A DNA stretch of 64,000 nt from Breviolum minutum Mf 1.05b.01 (lineage: Eukaryota; Sar; Dinophyceae; Suessiales; Symbiodiniaceae): the NCBI GenBank assembly GCA_000507305.1, contig DF239876.1:1-64000 (forward strand). Reading direction: 5' to 3'. Of the stretch, positions 43,334 to 53,409 are shown one piece after another (within the stretch, counting starts at the first letter, position 1; each line of letters begins with the position of its first letter). The notes under the pieces were generated by a model, which saw only the letters and a program-made list of their open reading frames with translations, searched no databases and had not been told where the DNA came from. The translations under genes and the position numbers were made by a program.

Positions 43334-43630
43334 CCAATCATCGCGATTTAGATTCATATTAGATCACTGTGTTGAATTCTATGCTTTAGGTTCAGAGTCT
43401 GTGAACTGGGCGGAAAAGTTTGGAGACAATGGTGATCTAAAATTTCTTTGCTTCCACCTAAAAAAAAACAGTGTCAAAAACTATTGGCAACAATCTCCAT
43501 CAGAGATTTGTTGCACGGCCAAAACCAGGACAATTCCTCCAGTACTACATCTTGGACCCTGCCTGAACTTCGCAACAGTGGATTACGAAGGTCGATTACC
43601 CGGGTTTTGGCAACCCCCAAACTATGTTTA
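41300..43630. other. No confident exon
   Basis: Open frames exist on the plus strand at 42.1-42.6 kb (two overlapping, LILSLLIPQGSNLLLLYS among them), but without linkable splice sites or family resemblance. An (ATC)n run is at 43287-43332. Confidence 0.35.
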
Positions 43631-43638
43631 TATAGATA

Positions 43639-43905
43639 TTAAATGATATTAACAGGTGTGGCATGAAAGCCATGCAGTATCTTCATCTCAATATGGTAGG
43701 GTTTTTCAAGCTCCTTCAGTTCAGATCGTTTTAAACTGCCATCTAAATGCAGGCAAGACGCCGTGACAAAGTAGTTTTGGTCCTCATGAGGTTTCCCCCA
43801 TGCCAGTGGAAAGTGAAAGATAATGCTGGGATCTTCAATGTTAACAATGTAATCATGGTGGTCTCTGTTGCCGGGGTCATCATTCATCATCCAATGAGAT
43901 GGTGC
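43639..43905 (-). CDS. Probable exon or gene end, unidentified protein
   Basis: A long minus frame ends in TAA near 43639 and reads NDDPGNRDHHDYIVNIEDPS, IIFHFPLAWGKPHEDQNYFV, ELKELEKPYHIEMKILHGF. The composition is clearly protein-like. An AG acceptor (GCATTTAG|ATGGCA) inside may split it. Not recognised. Confidence 0.6.
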   Translation of the reverse strand, partial: APSHWMMNDDPGNRDHHDYIVNIEDPSIIFHFPLAWGKPHEDQNYFVTASCLHLDGSLKRSELKELEKPYHIEMKILHGFHATPVNII

Positions 43906-44490
43906 ACATTTATATGACACTTCAAATCAAAAACAAACAGTGACTTAACTTCAACAAACCTTCCAATATGTCGTACAGACTTGTAGGTCCTCCAAGAGAA
44001 GCATTGCATTGCTGGATGGTTGATGAATGAAGGTAGCAATCAAATGCAATCAGGTCATCACCTTCAAAATGAGGTCATGACCTAAATAATCATAGTGTAG
44101 CGTTATCATTGTTGTTGTCATTATTATGCATTAGTAACTATGCAGGTAATTCTCACCGTGTGCTTCATAACTCCCACCTTTTATACAGGGTTTTTACAAG
44201 GCCAAATAAGAATGTGACAGATCCCCACAAAGGCCCAATAGTCGGGTCGGACCACCTTGTCTTGCAAATGCGCCTTGGTCATGGGCAGGAAACAACATAA
44301 ACAACCAACACTGCATGCACAAGTTATCACAAAACACGTGCGACTACATTATCTGCGAGGATATAGGCTATATTCGGTGTTTGTTGATGGATGGCCATGG
44401 TTCTGAATTGGGTGCAAGGCAGCTTTCACAAATGAAAGATAATAAGTCTGTGTACATCCAACAACAAACAAACACATCTAAGCAACGACC

Positions 44491-44570
44491 GCCACCACAA
44501 CAACATCAACAGCAACAGCAACAGCAACAGCAACAACAACGACGACGGCTACGACGACGACAACGAACAC
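44491..44570. repeat. (CAR)n and (CGA)n triplet tract
   Basis: CAACAG triplets merge into CGACGA triplets. Read on the plus strand it is a Gln run followed by an Arg run (QQQQQRRR), without evidence of a real gene. Confidence 0.8.
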
Positions 44571-44929
44571 CGACGGCGAGAACAACGATCAAATCCATGA
44601 CGCTTCTAGCTCCTAGTCTACAAATGTTCATGCTGTGCAAACTATCTTCTCAGCCTGCTTTTATGGAACTTTCTCCTCCTATATAACAATAGTACAGTAA
44701 GCACACCATACAACTAAGATATCTAACCACGTATAGCTAAATCACAAAGCACAAAAACTTTCAGTAAATACTGTCAACTTCTATAGCACAATCGTAAGTT
44801 CACACGGTAACAATTACATCATTATGTCAAAAAAAAGAACCTTACATGTTTCTCCCTGTATGAATGAACTGGCAACTCCCCTCCAAAGTCCTTCAATTAA
44901 AACAACATGCACATTTATCCTAGCAAGAA

Positions 44930-45013
44930 CGAAGCGGGACAACAACTCCAGGTTTCGACTTGATCTCAAAAACTTCACCAAGACTGCTTCACCAAATTGC
45001 TGGAGGGATTTCA
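44930..45013 (-). CDS. Probable exon, unidentified gene
   Basis: The minus frame reads MKSLQQFGEAVLVKFLRSSR then NLELLSRF before CGCTTC|GTTCTT. The upstream acceptor is AAGTGAG. It looks like an amphipathic helix. Confidence 0.55.
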
Positions 45014-45197
45014 TGCTTCTCACTTGTCATCTACTTAATATATAATATAAGTCTATCTCATATTATGAATCACGAAAAATCATGATATTATAGTATCTCA
45101 TTGATGTTTGATTGATAATTCTTTATCACTTCCGGTAAGGACAGTGAACTTTTTTTTGCCAAACTGGTTTAAATTTTGGTTGGGATCTTTCTGGCTT

Positions 45198-45271
45198 CTT
45201 TGCTTCCCCAACGAAGCATAATCGCATCCGGGGCGCGGGAACTTCATCAAGACGCACGATGCTTTGCCCAT
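45198..45271 (-). CDS. Probable exon, unidentified gene
   Basis: After acceptor TTGCTTCAG, one frame reads GQSIVRLDEVPAPRMRLCFV then GEAK; another reads MGKASCVLMKFPRPGCDYAS. The first looks more like a beta-rich domain. The frame is undecided. Confidence 0.5.
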
Positions 45272-45320
45272 CTGAAGCAACGACACTGTGATTGCCTAAG
45301 ATGGAAAGGTTGCGGATGGA

Positions 45321-45456
45321 AGTGATTTGAATTAATGAATCTGATTTGAAACGATTGTTTGGAATTTATTAATCTGATGTGAATCGATTGTTTGGAATTG
45401 ATTATCTCATTAGAATTGATTGCGTGGAATTGATTATCTGAATTGAATAGATTGTT
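45321..45456. repeat. Degenerate tandem repeat of about 34-36 bp
   Basis: CGATTGTTTGGAATT-type units with GATTATCTGA and GAATTGA words recur four times. Confidence 0.75.
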
Positions 45457-46344
45457 TGAAAGGAAAAAAAGGATGAATCATTGAGTGAGCACATGTAACA
45501 GAAATGGGGGAAAATGACTGTTGTTGGGAGGTTTCTCCTTCATGGATCACCTTTTTGGGATAAGCTCCCTGCATGAGGCGAGTCGGGCTTGGAGTGCACG
45601 TGGCTGTGGAAATTTCTGCACAAACGCAAAAGCAACAAATAGGTTAAACAAATCCGATGTGGGGATACAGTTTCATTGCCTTTGAGGCTATGTGGCAATC
45701 TCATGCATATCTATGTGGCGATTGTCCCAATCTTTTTGGCTGCAGAATTTGCCTAAGAATTCCTGTTGAGGTCGACTGAAATGCTGCAAAAGGTACTGAA
45801 AATATCCATGAAGGCATAAAGCACGTCTTCCTGGGAAGTGTTTTCTGGAATGTTCTCAAATGATGAGATTCCGGAGGATCTTGATTTCTTCGAAGAAACC
45901 CGGGGGATGGATCTTGGTGCCAAATCTGGTGGCCCTTCCAGAATATGATCTCAGACCATCTTGTGGTTTATTTACCCGGGTTGCTTACAAGAAATGCTTA
46001 AATGAATCCGATACTTTAACTTGCTGTCGACTGTATTTAAACATACTCTTCGCGATTTCGGAAAGCGGGTTCGAAGAACTGTGCTTTAACCTGTAATTGA
46101 ATTAATGATGTTTGTTCCTCTCTAAAAATGTCTGTCCAAATACTGATTGATCATTCACTGGTCTGAAAAGAAAAGATTCACATCAGCACAAACAATCTCT
46201 GCATTCGTAACCCAACCAGCTCAAAGGTGGCGACCCTCCCAGCTTTCACCACATCCTTCCAGAGCCGGAAAGGAGTTTTGGACTCGTTTTGGGATGACTA
46301 GTTGAGAAATCACCACCCGATTTACTTTCTATTCTCCTGGGCAC

Positions 46345-46530
46345 CCTCGACAAAAAACAACGAGATCCATATTTTCTTCGTGTAATCTTGGGGTTGAACA
46401 CCGAAATATCATCAAAATCATTCCTCCTGACTCTTGCGATAACAATCTTCATCCAAGTATCACTGGAAACACTTTCCCGTTGTCCAATGCGGGCCGCACT
46501 GGTCATGACATAGATGACACAGATTCGACC
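46345..46530 (-). CDS. Internal exon, unidentified basic protein
   Basis: 62 codons with clean ends (TGGCCAG|GGTCGA, TCGAGG|GTGCCC): ICVIYVMTSAARIGQRESVS, DTWMKIVIARVRRNDFDDIS, VFNPKITRRKYGSRCFLSR. A hydrophobic strand is followed by a strongly basic region. Not recognised. Confidence 0.7.
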
Positions 46531-46794
46531 CTGGCCAAGGCATCCCAAATAAGTGGAGAATAAAACGCGTCGTCTTTTTTGCCAACAACACTGAGCAACA
46601 AAAACACATCTGGATTTAAACATCTAGGGGAGAATACCTCTTGGTAACATGTCCAAAAAAGACTAGTAACTGACATGGGTACCACACGGGTGCAACTTGA
46701 TGCTATGAATATGCTAATATTAAATATCATTTATTCAACAGCAAAACACGTACATCTATCTTTCACATGTATTTATATGCACCCATTTATACCT

Positions 46795-46965
46795 GAAGGT
46801 AACAACCCCCAAGCCACTCTCCATACTCTCCCCACTTCCAAGCAGTTGAACCTGGGCTAACGCCTCTTTGGCGCCACGTAAAACATCCAGTTCGAAGCCT
46901 TCAAGGTGAAATGGCAAGTCCCAAGGGGTTGAGAATGCAGTCCTATCGTTGTTTAACTCGTTGCA
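46795..46965 (-). CDS. Probable exon, unidentified gene
   Basis: The frame ends at TTCAG|GTATAA after VQLLGSGESMESGLGVVTF. An AG before GTTCAACTG may be its acceptor, or the exon may extend back through PFHLEGFELDVLRGAKEALA. Confidence 0.6.
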
Positions 46966-47205
46966 CACGTTTGGTAAGTGATATATAGATTGATCTTTTT
47001 GTGTTTACATCCAACCGGAAAGAAAAAGGCCTGTGCAAGAATTGCGCTAGTAATGTATCTAAACTACATGTTTTTGATAAAATAAAAGGCGTATGAGCAC
47101 GTGCGTACATCTTTTAGCATGGCCCCTTATCAAAGACACACAACTACAATATGGAACAGATTATTGAACTCTTCATTCATGCCATCATCCTAACATGAAC
47201 AAATC

Positions 47206-47297
47206 CTTGGCATCCGGCCTTGCACATGGATTTTCAGCAAATCAACCGGTCTGGGCACATCTCCCAGCAGCAAATGGTCCAAAGTCTCCATCCAAAC
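47206..47297 (-). CDS. Internal exon, unidentified gene
   Basis: The acceptor CAACAG|GTTTGG opens into VWMETLDHLLLGDVPRPVDL then LKIHVQGRMP, ending CCAAG|GATTTG (GA donor). A plus-strand frame from an ATG at 47195 covers the same DNA but lacks splice support. Confidence 0.6.
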
Positions 47298-47466
47298 CTG
47301 TTGATGGCATGTTCGTGGCAAACAAGCCGGCACCAACTAAGCACTTTACCCCGTCACTTACAGGGCTTTATATTATAAATATGTGCCATGAAAATTCATT
47401 AAACCATGTTTTAGACCGCCTAGGTGCTACAGGATTGGACCAGCATTATCCACTGGATACCTGCGG

Positions 47467-47494
47467 GGTAAGCCAAGATGTAGGCGATCTAAAT
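47467..47494 (-). CDS. Possible microexon, IAYILAYPA
   Basis: The acceptor CATTTAG|ATCGCC and donor CCGCAG|GTATCC flank a 28-nt stretch reading IAYILAYPA. It is the most upstream minus-strand exon I can support before the strand switch. Confidence 0.4.
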
Positions 47495-47779
47495 GGAAGA
47501 TCCAGTTGCAAAATACCGTGGCAAAACCCCAATGTTTGAACATGCTCTGAGACATGCTCCATTTTGGCATCACCATTCCATGGTAAACCCTACATGGATG
47601 TTGAGTGATATCTACTGCCAATTTGGTGCTTGTATGCTGCCTACTACCTCTTATCATGACCGGGAAACTCCATCTAACTGAGCACACTGAAAACTTCCTG
47701 CCCCAACACTTGCGCTTGCTCTTACTTAAAGTCCATGCATTCTAAGATATGTTTGGAGTATAGTGTATGTATACCCTGG

Positions 47780-47850
47780 ACGTCAACGACCAAGTTTAAC
47801 TTGGTCTTTATAAAGACCATCTTTGACCAGGTGAAACATAGTCTTTCATG
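47780..47850. repeat. Left flank repeat of the P1-P4 block
   Basis: Contains TCAACGACCAAGTTT, the palindromes CCAAGTTTAACTTGG and GTCTTTATAAAGAC, and GTGAAACATAGTCTTT. The first and last words also occur at 63200-63280, directly after P4. Confidence 0.7.
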
Positions 47851-47923
47851 TTGGGGATGATTTAAGAGCATCTGGGCTCAAAAACCTCATGAAGAAGGCC
47901 TTGCGGAATAGTCTGGATCCCAG

Positions 47924-48019
47924 TATCATGAATTCAATTTAGATCAATTTGGGTACCCCTTCATCCTTGCCAGCCTCTCTCAGGACTTAGATATGTGGCA
48001 TCCACTTACGAGGAAAATG
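47924..48019 (+). CDS. P1 exon a (first located)
   Basis: 32 codons, phase 0: acceptor TCCCAG|TATCAT, donor AAAATG|GTACGC. It reads YHEFNLDQFGYPFILASLSQ, DLDMWHPLTRKM. The true start exon lies upstream and was not found. Confidence 0.8.
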
Positions 48020-48062
48020 GTACGCACCACCTCTGTGCGTTTTAAGCTATGTTCTTTTGCTT

Positions 48063-48146
48063 TGCCTCACATTGATGCTATGGCAATACCACCAAGAAAG
48101 TAGCCCTCATAAAAGTTGAACCTATCAAATTCATCAATGTGAGGCA
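48063..48146. mobile_element. Small foldback element in P1 intron
   Basis: A perfect 15-bp inverted repeat, TGCCTCACATTGATG at 48063-48077 with its complement at 48132-48146. Total 84 bp. Confidence 0.75.
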
Positions 48147-48227
48147 TTCTGTATTTGTGCCCTTGTACTGTCTAGATTTTCTGGGACCGCATTCACAGGC
48201 TCACAACATGATATTTGACTTGAGCAG

Positions 48228-48284
48228 AGTTCAGATCACATCCAAAATAAAAAAGATCTTCCAACTCTTGAGAGGTCCACCACT
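48228..48284 (+). CDS. P1 exon b
   Basis: 19 codons, phase 0: acceptor GAGCAG|AGTTCA, donor ACCACT|GTTTCT. It reads SSDHIQNKKDLPTLERSTT. Phase agrees with both neighbours. Confidence 0.75.
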
Positions 48285-48309
48285 GTTTCTTTTTTTTCTG
48301 CACGCAAAG

Positions 48310-48414
48310 TTGGAAGTCTTGAGATCCTTTTTCCCGCCATTTGGGGAAGCCATGCCATCCACGAAGCCTGACAAGAATCGGATGGGCCTTCTGAAGGCAC
48401 ATGCAACCACCAAC
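48310..48414 (+). CDS. P1 exon c
   Basis: 35 codons, phase 0: acceptor CGCAAAG|TTGGAA and GC-type donor ACCAAC|GCATTT. It reads LEVLRSFFPPFGEAMPSTKP, DKNRMGLLKAHATTN. Confidence 0.8.
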
Positions 48415-48493
48415 GCATTTATAGCACCATGTACCAAACACTTCACAAAAGTTTCCCACCAAATTTTTCTGCATACACCCCAGTACACTGCAG

Positions 48494-48639
48494 GCGTTCT
48501 ATGAGGAGAAGCTTCAAGATGACTACAGGTTCAAAAGATTCAAGGAGATAGGACAAAAAGAAGGATTTCCACAAGGAAAAATTGAGAAGCAACTGCAGGA
48601 AGGGAAGGTGCCTGGGAAGTGGATTCAAAAAAAGAAACG
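48494..48639 (+). CDS. P1 exon d
   Basis: The acceptor CACTGCAG|GCGTTC and donor AAACG|GTTTAG flank AFYEEKLQDDYRFKRFKEIG, QKEGFPQGKIEKQLQEGKVP, GKWIQKKK. Charged helix; phase 2 at the end, matching exon e. Confidence 0.88.
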
Positions 48640-48683
48640 GTTTAGTCTGCCAATTTTTTGGAGGTTCCTTCAGTGGCGTTCAG

Positions 48684-48762
48684 TTTCTTGGACATTGGCA
48701 AAAGGGGTCTCAACGAAGATGCTGTTCAACTGGCACGTTTGTTTGGCATCATGTTTCCCCTA
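48684..48762 (+). CDS. P1 exon e
   Basis: The acceptor GTTCAG|TTTCTT completes Arg and continues FLDIGKRGLNEDAVQLARLF, GIMFP. The donor is unresolved; a GC site after VQL would keep phase 0 with the next exon. Confidence 0.75.
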
Positions 48763-48792
48763 TGAACGCATGTTTTTTTTCCTGCTGGCCAG

Positions 48793-48967
48793 GTCCAGTT
48801 CGATGTCAACACAGCTTTTGCAATGTCTTGGTTGCCAAGTTTTGCGTTGGATCCACCCACATCGAAAGAAGTGAAGGATACTTGGACAGAAAACATTAAG
48901 AGCATTTGTTTGAGATTGTTTGAATTAGCTGGAGCTGCTGACTTGATCGATATCAACAACCTAGGAG
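48793..48967 (+). CDS. P1 exon f
   Basis: The acceptor CTGGCCAG|GTCCAG opens into VQFDVNTAFAMSWLPSFALD, PPTSKEVKDTWTENIKSICL, RLFELAGAADLIDINNLGG. GT donor at GGAG|GTATTG. A helix-rich, globular region of P1. Confidence 0.85.
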
Positions 48968-49035
48968 GTATTGATGGACATCGGGGGGAGCCATAAGTTG
49001 TGCGACCCTTCAAACCTGGAGGCCGGGAAAACTAG

Positions 49036-49154
49036 ATCGCTGGATTATTTTTTGACCACAAAAGCATTGACCCATTCATTGACCCATATCACCAGGACTG
49101 GGCACAGGATGAAGGCAACTTGCATCGGCTCTTGGCGAGCAAGATCTTGCACAG
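49036..49154 (+). CDS. P1 exon g
   Basis: Reads IAGLFFDHKSIDPFIDPYHQ, DWAQDEGNLHRLLASKILH, with donor CACAG|GTTTTC. The end phase joins exon h to give HRAKGSN. The 5' boundary (AACTAG|ATCGCT) does not match the phase of exon f, so it is approximate. Confidence 0.78.
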
Positions 49155-49250
49155 GTTTTCTCGAACAGAGAATGCCAGGCCGATTAATTAGAGGGGGTAG
49201 TGAATTTTGAGTTCAATCGGGATTTCTCGCTACGCAACAACTGCTGACAG

Positions 49251-49305
49251 GGCCAAGGGAAGCAACATGGCAAAGCTGAAGACCCTGTGCGCGATGATTT
49301 TCAAG
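49251..49305 (+). CDS. P1 exon h
   Basis: The acceptor CTGACAG|GGCCAA, reading AKGSNMAKLKTLCAMIFK, and GA-type donor TTCAAG|GACCAA. Phase fits both neighbours. Confidence 0.8.
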
Positions 49306-49377
49306 GACCAATTTCAACCTTCCTAACATTTTCGGGGTATGTATGAGTCTAGTGAGTTAGCACCGACTGGATTGCAG

Positions 49378-49464
49378 GACGCAGGCATCGACAGGAGGAG
49401 CAAATCTGTTCGAAAGCCGACGGCATCTGGCACCCCAGACCATGATGACGAGACTCAGCAAGAG
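49378..49464 (+). CDS. P1 exon i
   Basis: 29 codons, phase 0: acceptor ATTGCAG|GACGCA and GC-type donor CAAGAG|GCTTCA. DAGIDRRSKSVRKPTASGTP, DHDDETQQE: a disordered linker. Confidence 0.85.
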
Positions 49465-49569
49465 GCTTCAGGGGCATTTTGAAAACTAGGTTGCATTGTT
49501 TTTTAAATCTCTGCACTAGTATCTTTCTCCCTGTTGCCCTCTTAAAAATCTTGTTGTGGTGCCCGACAG

Positions 49570-50664
49570 GACACTGAAATGATCATTGAAGAAGAGGAGG
49601 AGGAAGAATCTTTCTCGAATGATGAAGAAGTTGAGGAAGAGGACCTGGAACATGAGAAGCTTTGTGAATGTCAGCTTTGCAAAGCCTTAAAGATCCAGGA
49701 CCCAAAGGCCATAGAAGCGGCGAGGAAATTTGAGGAGGAAAAGAAACGGGAAGAAGAGTTGAAGATCCAAGAAGAAAAGGCCAGAGAAAACTGGAGGAAA
49801 CTTGCAGAGGCAATGGAACAAGACGCACAGTTGAAGATCCAAGAGGAAAAGGCTGAAGAAGAGGCGAGGAAACTGGAGGAGGCAAAGTTGAAGATCCAGG
49901 AAGAAAAGGCCAAAATTAAAGAAGAGACGAGGAAACGTGAGGAGGCAAAGAAAGAAGAAGAGTTGAGGATCCAGGAAGAAAAGACCAAAGAAGATGCGAG
50001 GAAACTTGAGGAGGCAAAGAAACACGAGTTGAAGATCCAGGAAGAAAAGGCCAAAGAAGAGACGAGGAAACTTGAGGAGGCAAAGAAACACGAGTTGAAG
50101 ATCCAGGAAGAAAAGGCCAAAGAAGAGACGAGGAAACTTGAGGAGGCAAAGAAACACGAGTTGAAGATCCAGGAAGAAAAGGCCAAAGATGAGACGAGGA
50201 AACTTGAGGAGGCAAAGAGACACGAGTGGAAGATCCGGGAAGAAAAGGCCAAAGAAGATGCGAGGAAACTTGAGGAGGCAAAGAAACACGAGTTGAAGAT
50301 CCAGGAAGAAAAGGCCAAAGAAGAGGAGGCAAAGAAAGAAGAACAGTTGAAGATCCAGGAAGAAAAGGCCAAAGAAGAGGCGAGGAAACTTGAGGAGGCA
50401 AAGAAAGAAGAGTTGAAGGCTACTGCTAAAAAAAGGAAGGCATCAGCGGAGGATGCAGAAGCAATGTTGCAGGCAACCACACTGGCAATACAGTTGGGGG
50501 AGACTTTGCAGGACATGGAGGACACAGCACCCAACAACGACTTCAAGCAGAAAGTCATAACTTTCCTTTTGGAGACCTGGAGTGGAAAGAAACAAAAAGG
50601 GCAGGTGAAAGATGAGGTAGATGTGGAGAGTGAAGATGGCAACAGGGGCAACAACACTTTTCAG
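49570..50664 (+). CDS. P1 large coiled-coil exon
   Basis: 365 codons, phase 0: acceptor CCGACAG|GACACT and GA-type donor TTTCAG|GACAGC. It begins DTEMIIEEEEEEE, has a Cys cluster CECQLC, then about a dozen 22-residue (66-bp) repeats of the type KIQEEKAKEEARKLEEAKK, predicted as a long charged coiled coil. The tail (AEAMLQATTLAIQLGETLQD) is less repetitive. The repeat units are nearly identical at DNA level and match those in P3, implying recent expansion or conversion. The long frames on the opposite strand are composition shadows. Confidence 0.93.
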
Positions 50665-50909
50665 GACAGCAATGTTTGTATACTTCAATCAAACTTCACA
50701 TAGACTCCACTAGGAAACATTTGTGATTTATTCTCGGAATCCCTTTTCTTGGTGAGGACCGAAAGGCACTGGTGCCCACACTCCCTGGTTTACCTGATGT
50801 CGCTGCTTTGGAAGAGGAGGATACGCAAAAGGTCCTAGATTCAATGCTGCAGGCCAGAATGTGATATGCTCAAAAACTTCAAAGTCATATTCCCATGTTT
50901 TCTTTGTAG

Positions 50910-51308
50910 ACTGGCCAGGAACAACGGGAGTTGCGAGCAAGAAAGAAAGCTCTTGCCAAAGCTGCTGCTGCAGTGCCAAAGCAAAGAGGCAGGAAACCAA
51001 AGGCTAAGGCTAAGAGTAAGGCAGACAAAAACAAGAAAGACGAGAAGGCTGAAGAAGATGAATTGTCCATGGAGCATGAAATAGATGCGGAGGACAGAAG
51101 GTTGAAGCAGGAGAGAGTCAAGGATGAAATGACTGAGGAGGCTGAAGAGAGGAAACGTAAAGGACAGCGTCGAAAGACTAGACCAGCAAAGGACGCGAAA
51201 GCAGTACCAGGAGAAAGCTCTAAGGCCCCGGAAGGTGCACCCAAAGAAGGAGAAGCAGCACATCCCACTAAGAGATATAAGAAGGGAACAAACACCAACA
51301 CAGCAAAG
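50910..51308 (+). CDS. P1 exon with AT-hook-like motif
   Basis: The acceptor CTTTGTAG|ACTGGC opens into TGQEQRELRARKKALAKAAA then PKQRGRKPKAKAKSKADKNK. GRKPK flanked by basic residues resembles an AT-hook, suggesting DNA or chromatin binding. A charged helix (HEIDAEDRRLKQERVKDEM) and another basic, disordered tail follow. GA-type donor GCAAAG|GACTGG. Confidence 0.88.
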
Positions 51309-51389
51309 GACTGGACTCTAGAACAGAATTTTTTCTCCACCCCATGTTTCACCTTTGTGTTTTGGAAATGTCGTTTTTTGCCACTGAAG

Positions 51390-51434
51390 GACTCTCCACC
51401 AAAAGAGCAAGCTGCCGAAGCGGAGGACTGTTAA
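51390..51434 (+). CDS. P1 last exon
   Basis: After acceptor ACTGAAG, 14 codons (DSPPKEQAAEAEDC) and TAA at 51432-51434. The 81-bp intron before it keeps phase 0. Confidence 0.7.
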   Translation, partial: DSPPKEQAAEAEDC

Positions 51435-51631
51435 CATGATTCAAGTTTGTGACACTGAACTTCCAAATGATCACAAAAGTATTCATGACACCAAAACATT
51501 ATTGGAAGTTCAAAGACTGAGATCAAAATGAACTAGCCAAAGTGCAGCGACTGCCAGGATCCCAAAAAAAGCGGGAGGAAGAAGACTGAGAAGGAGCGAC
51601 TTCAATCCTGTTGCCTGGGTGTTTGTTTCGC

Positions 51632-51700
51632 ATGGAATCCAACAAAATCTTCATTACACACTCGACTTCTCATTTGAATTACGCGATGAGTTTCCAAACT
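51632..51700 (+). CDS. Possible P2 start exon
   Basis: ATG at 51632 opens MESNKIFITHSTSHLNYAMS, FQTFP. It is the first ATG after the P1 stop with a sensible peptide, but the junction to the next exon is not resolved. Confidence 0.35.
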
Positions 51701-51746
51701 TTTCCAGCTTAGTCCTAGACCTAGCTTTGCCCCCAGTGTTTCCCAG

Positions 51747-51933
51747 AGTTTGCATCATCCCTAGACGGGCCTTTCGATTCAAGCTCTCACCAAACCAGGA
51801 GGAAGCGCACCTGCAAATGATGCGGAAGCTGGCTGAGGACACATCAAACATGTACGTCTTGCCAGATGAAAATCAACTGGCTTGTCGAGTGTCATGGTCA
51901 CAGTTTTCTCGTTGGGTTTCAAGTTCCATGCAA
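51747..51933 (+). CDS. P2 exon, N-terminal region
   Basis: The acceptor TTCCCAG|AGTTTG and donor ATGCAA|GTGCAA flank VCIIPRRAFRFKLSPNQEEA, HLQMMRKLAEDTSNMYVLPD, ENQLACRVSWSQFSRWVSS. A globular sequence, lying upstream of the methyltransferase-like motifs. Confidence 0.75.
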
Positions 51934-51971
51934 GTGCAAAATTGTTTGTCTTTCTCTTGTTTCAATTCGAG

Positions 51972-52051
51972 TCCTGGTGACTTAGAGAAAATTAGGTCTT
52001 GGACCCAAGCACCCGATGAGAAAATGGTTGAGAAAGAACTCTGGGCGGAGG
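51972..52051 (+). CDS. P2 exon
   Basis: After AATTCGAG: SPGDLEKIRSWTQAPDEKMV, EKELWAE, then GAGG|GTGTAC. Charged helix. Confidence 0.65.
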
Positions 52052-52148
52052 GTGTACTTCACATCGGCACTTTGTTCTGGGCTCAGAGATGTTAAGTACA
52101 TGGGTTTTTCAAGGATTGGGTTTGATGTAGAACCTACTTGGTTGTGAG

Positions 52149-52230
52149 GCTCTCCGGATCCTTTTACCTGACCAATGTCAACACTGTGAACCTGGAGGAG
52201 TGCAACAAAAAGTTTGGCAAGGATTTCCAG
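52149..52230 (+). CDS. P2 exon
   Basis: The acceptor TTGTGAG|GCTCTC and GC-type donor TTCCAG|GCGCTA flank LSGSFYLTNVNTVNLEECNK, KFGKDFQ. Confidence 0.7.
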
Positions 52231-52358
52231 GCGCTATATTTTTTTGATATCATGGATTTGTATCCTTTTTTTAAAAATGATCAGAACTCATCTTTCTTGA
52301 ATTCAACAATTGAAAATACACTTGCACTACTGCGGAATCGTCAACCGGCTGCCTGCAG

Positions 52359-52405
52359 CCCAACTGCCGCAACGGCATCACGATCACCTGGCTGAAGCAT
52401 GGAGG
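52359..52405 (+). CDS. P2 small exon
   Basis: The acceptor CCTGCAG|CCCAAC and donor TGGAGG|GTGTGA flank PNCRNGITITWLKHG. Confidence 0.6.
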
Positions 52406-52409
52406 GTGT

Positions 52410-53250
52410 GAAGCAGCGTTGGGAAGCCCATGACCAAAGTTCGACCGCTTCCAAGTTCCATTCTTTTTGGTTTGTGTTTTTTCCACTGTATGGATCTGTA
52501 TGGGGTGAAAATGTGATACATGTGCGCCCTAAGAAACATCATACAAACACCCTACTCTAACTCGGCCAAATCATTGACCATCTAAGGTGGGGCCTGGCAA
52601 GGTGCCTGGGCAATTGGATCAAATGGTCAACCTATGAGTTGCCCAAATGAAGCTGACAAGGGCTTGCTTTTGGGGATTCTGATCGATTCTGCAATCGAGT
52701 ATGGCGATGGGCTATTTAGGATATTTAGGGGTTTCAACACGTGATGGCTGGGATGTGAAATAATGAAGGATCTGCAAAGCAAAATGAACGAAGTATTTCA
52801 TGATGTTTCTATTGCAGTCACACGTGTTTCCTACTCAACTGTTTGAGACCAATCTAGACTTGGGGCTCTGTGGAAAACTGCATCGCATGGACGTGTTGAA
52901 TTGGAGTTTGTCAAGTTGTCAAGTCTAGCAGTTTGGTGTTAGGATCAACATGTCTGGGCCCATATATTGCTGGAAAAGGATGTGCACAAAATCATACAAA
53001 ATCAATTTTGTGTTTGCCTTGCGGCTGGTAGCAGTAAGCACGGCTCAATTCTGTTCCAGTGGGTAGGTTGTGAAAACCCGCAAAAAACCCGTGAAGATGA
53101 CTGTTGCTAAATGGAGAAAGAGTGAGTTGGCCCTGACGGCAGCTGTTGCCACCATGGCCTTATATTTGGGGGCACCACGTGAGCTGTCAGAAACCTAGAT
53201 CATGCTGTTGGTCCCAAGAAACAAAACACCCAAACTCACAACAAAGGTCA
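52410..53250. other. No exon assigned within P2
   Basis: Presumed intron sequence. A possible coding stretch at 53.26-53.4 kb (RSPRMRVAVGHIEHYNNL after TCTCCAG) may belong to P2 but leaves an impossibly short intron before the next exon. Confidence 0.35.
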
Positions 53251-53409
53251 CCCTTAGGCTTTGCCTTCTCCAGCCATTGTCTCAGGCTCGACCTGTGCGA
53301 CCTGGTGGCGCAGGACCAACACGGCAACTATGGGCGGGCCGCAGTCCCAGAATGCGGGTTGCAGTGGGGCATATAGAGCATTACAACAATCTTGTAAACT
53401 ATGTTTCAG

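Noticed and set aside
47195-47539. Plus-strand frame beginning with ATG, as a start for P1
   Set aside because: The minus strand at 47206-47297 has a better exon with an AG acceptor; no donor links the plus frame to P1 exon a.
49671-50657. Long minus-strand open frame (about 328 codons, Ser/Phe-rich) opposite the P1 coil
   Set aside because: It is the complement of the Lys/Glu-rich 66-bp repeat; stop codons are scarce there by composition. The plus strand has phase-matched splice sites and neighbours.
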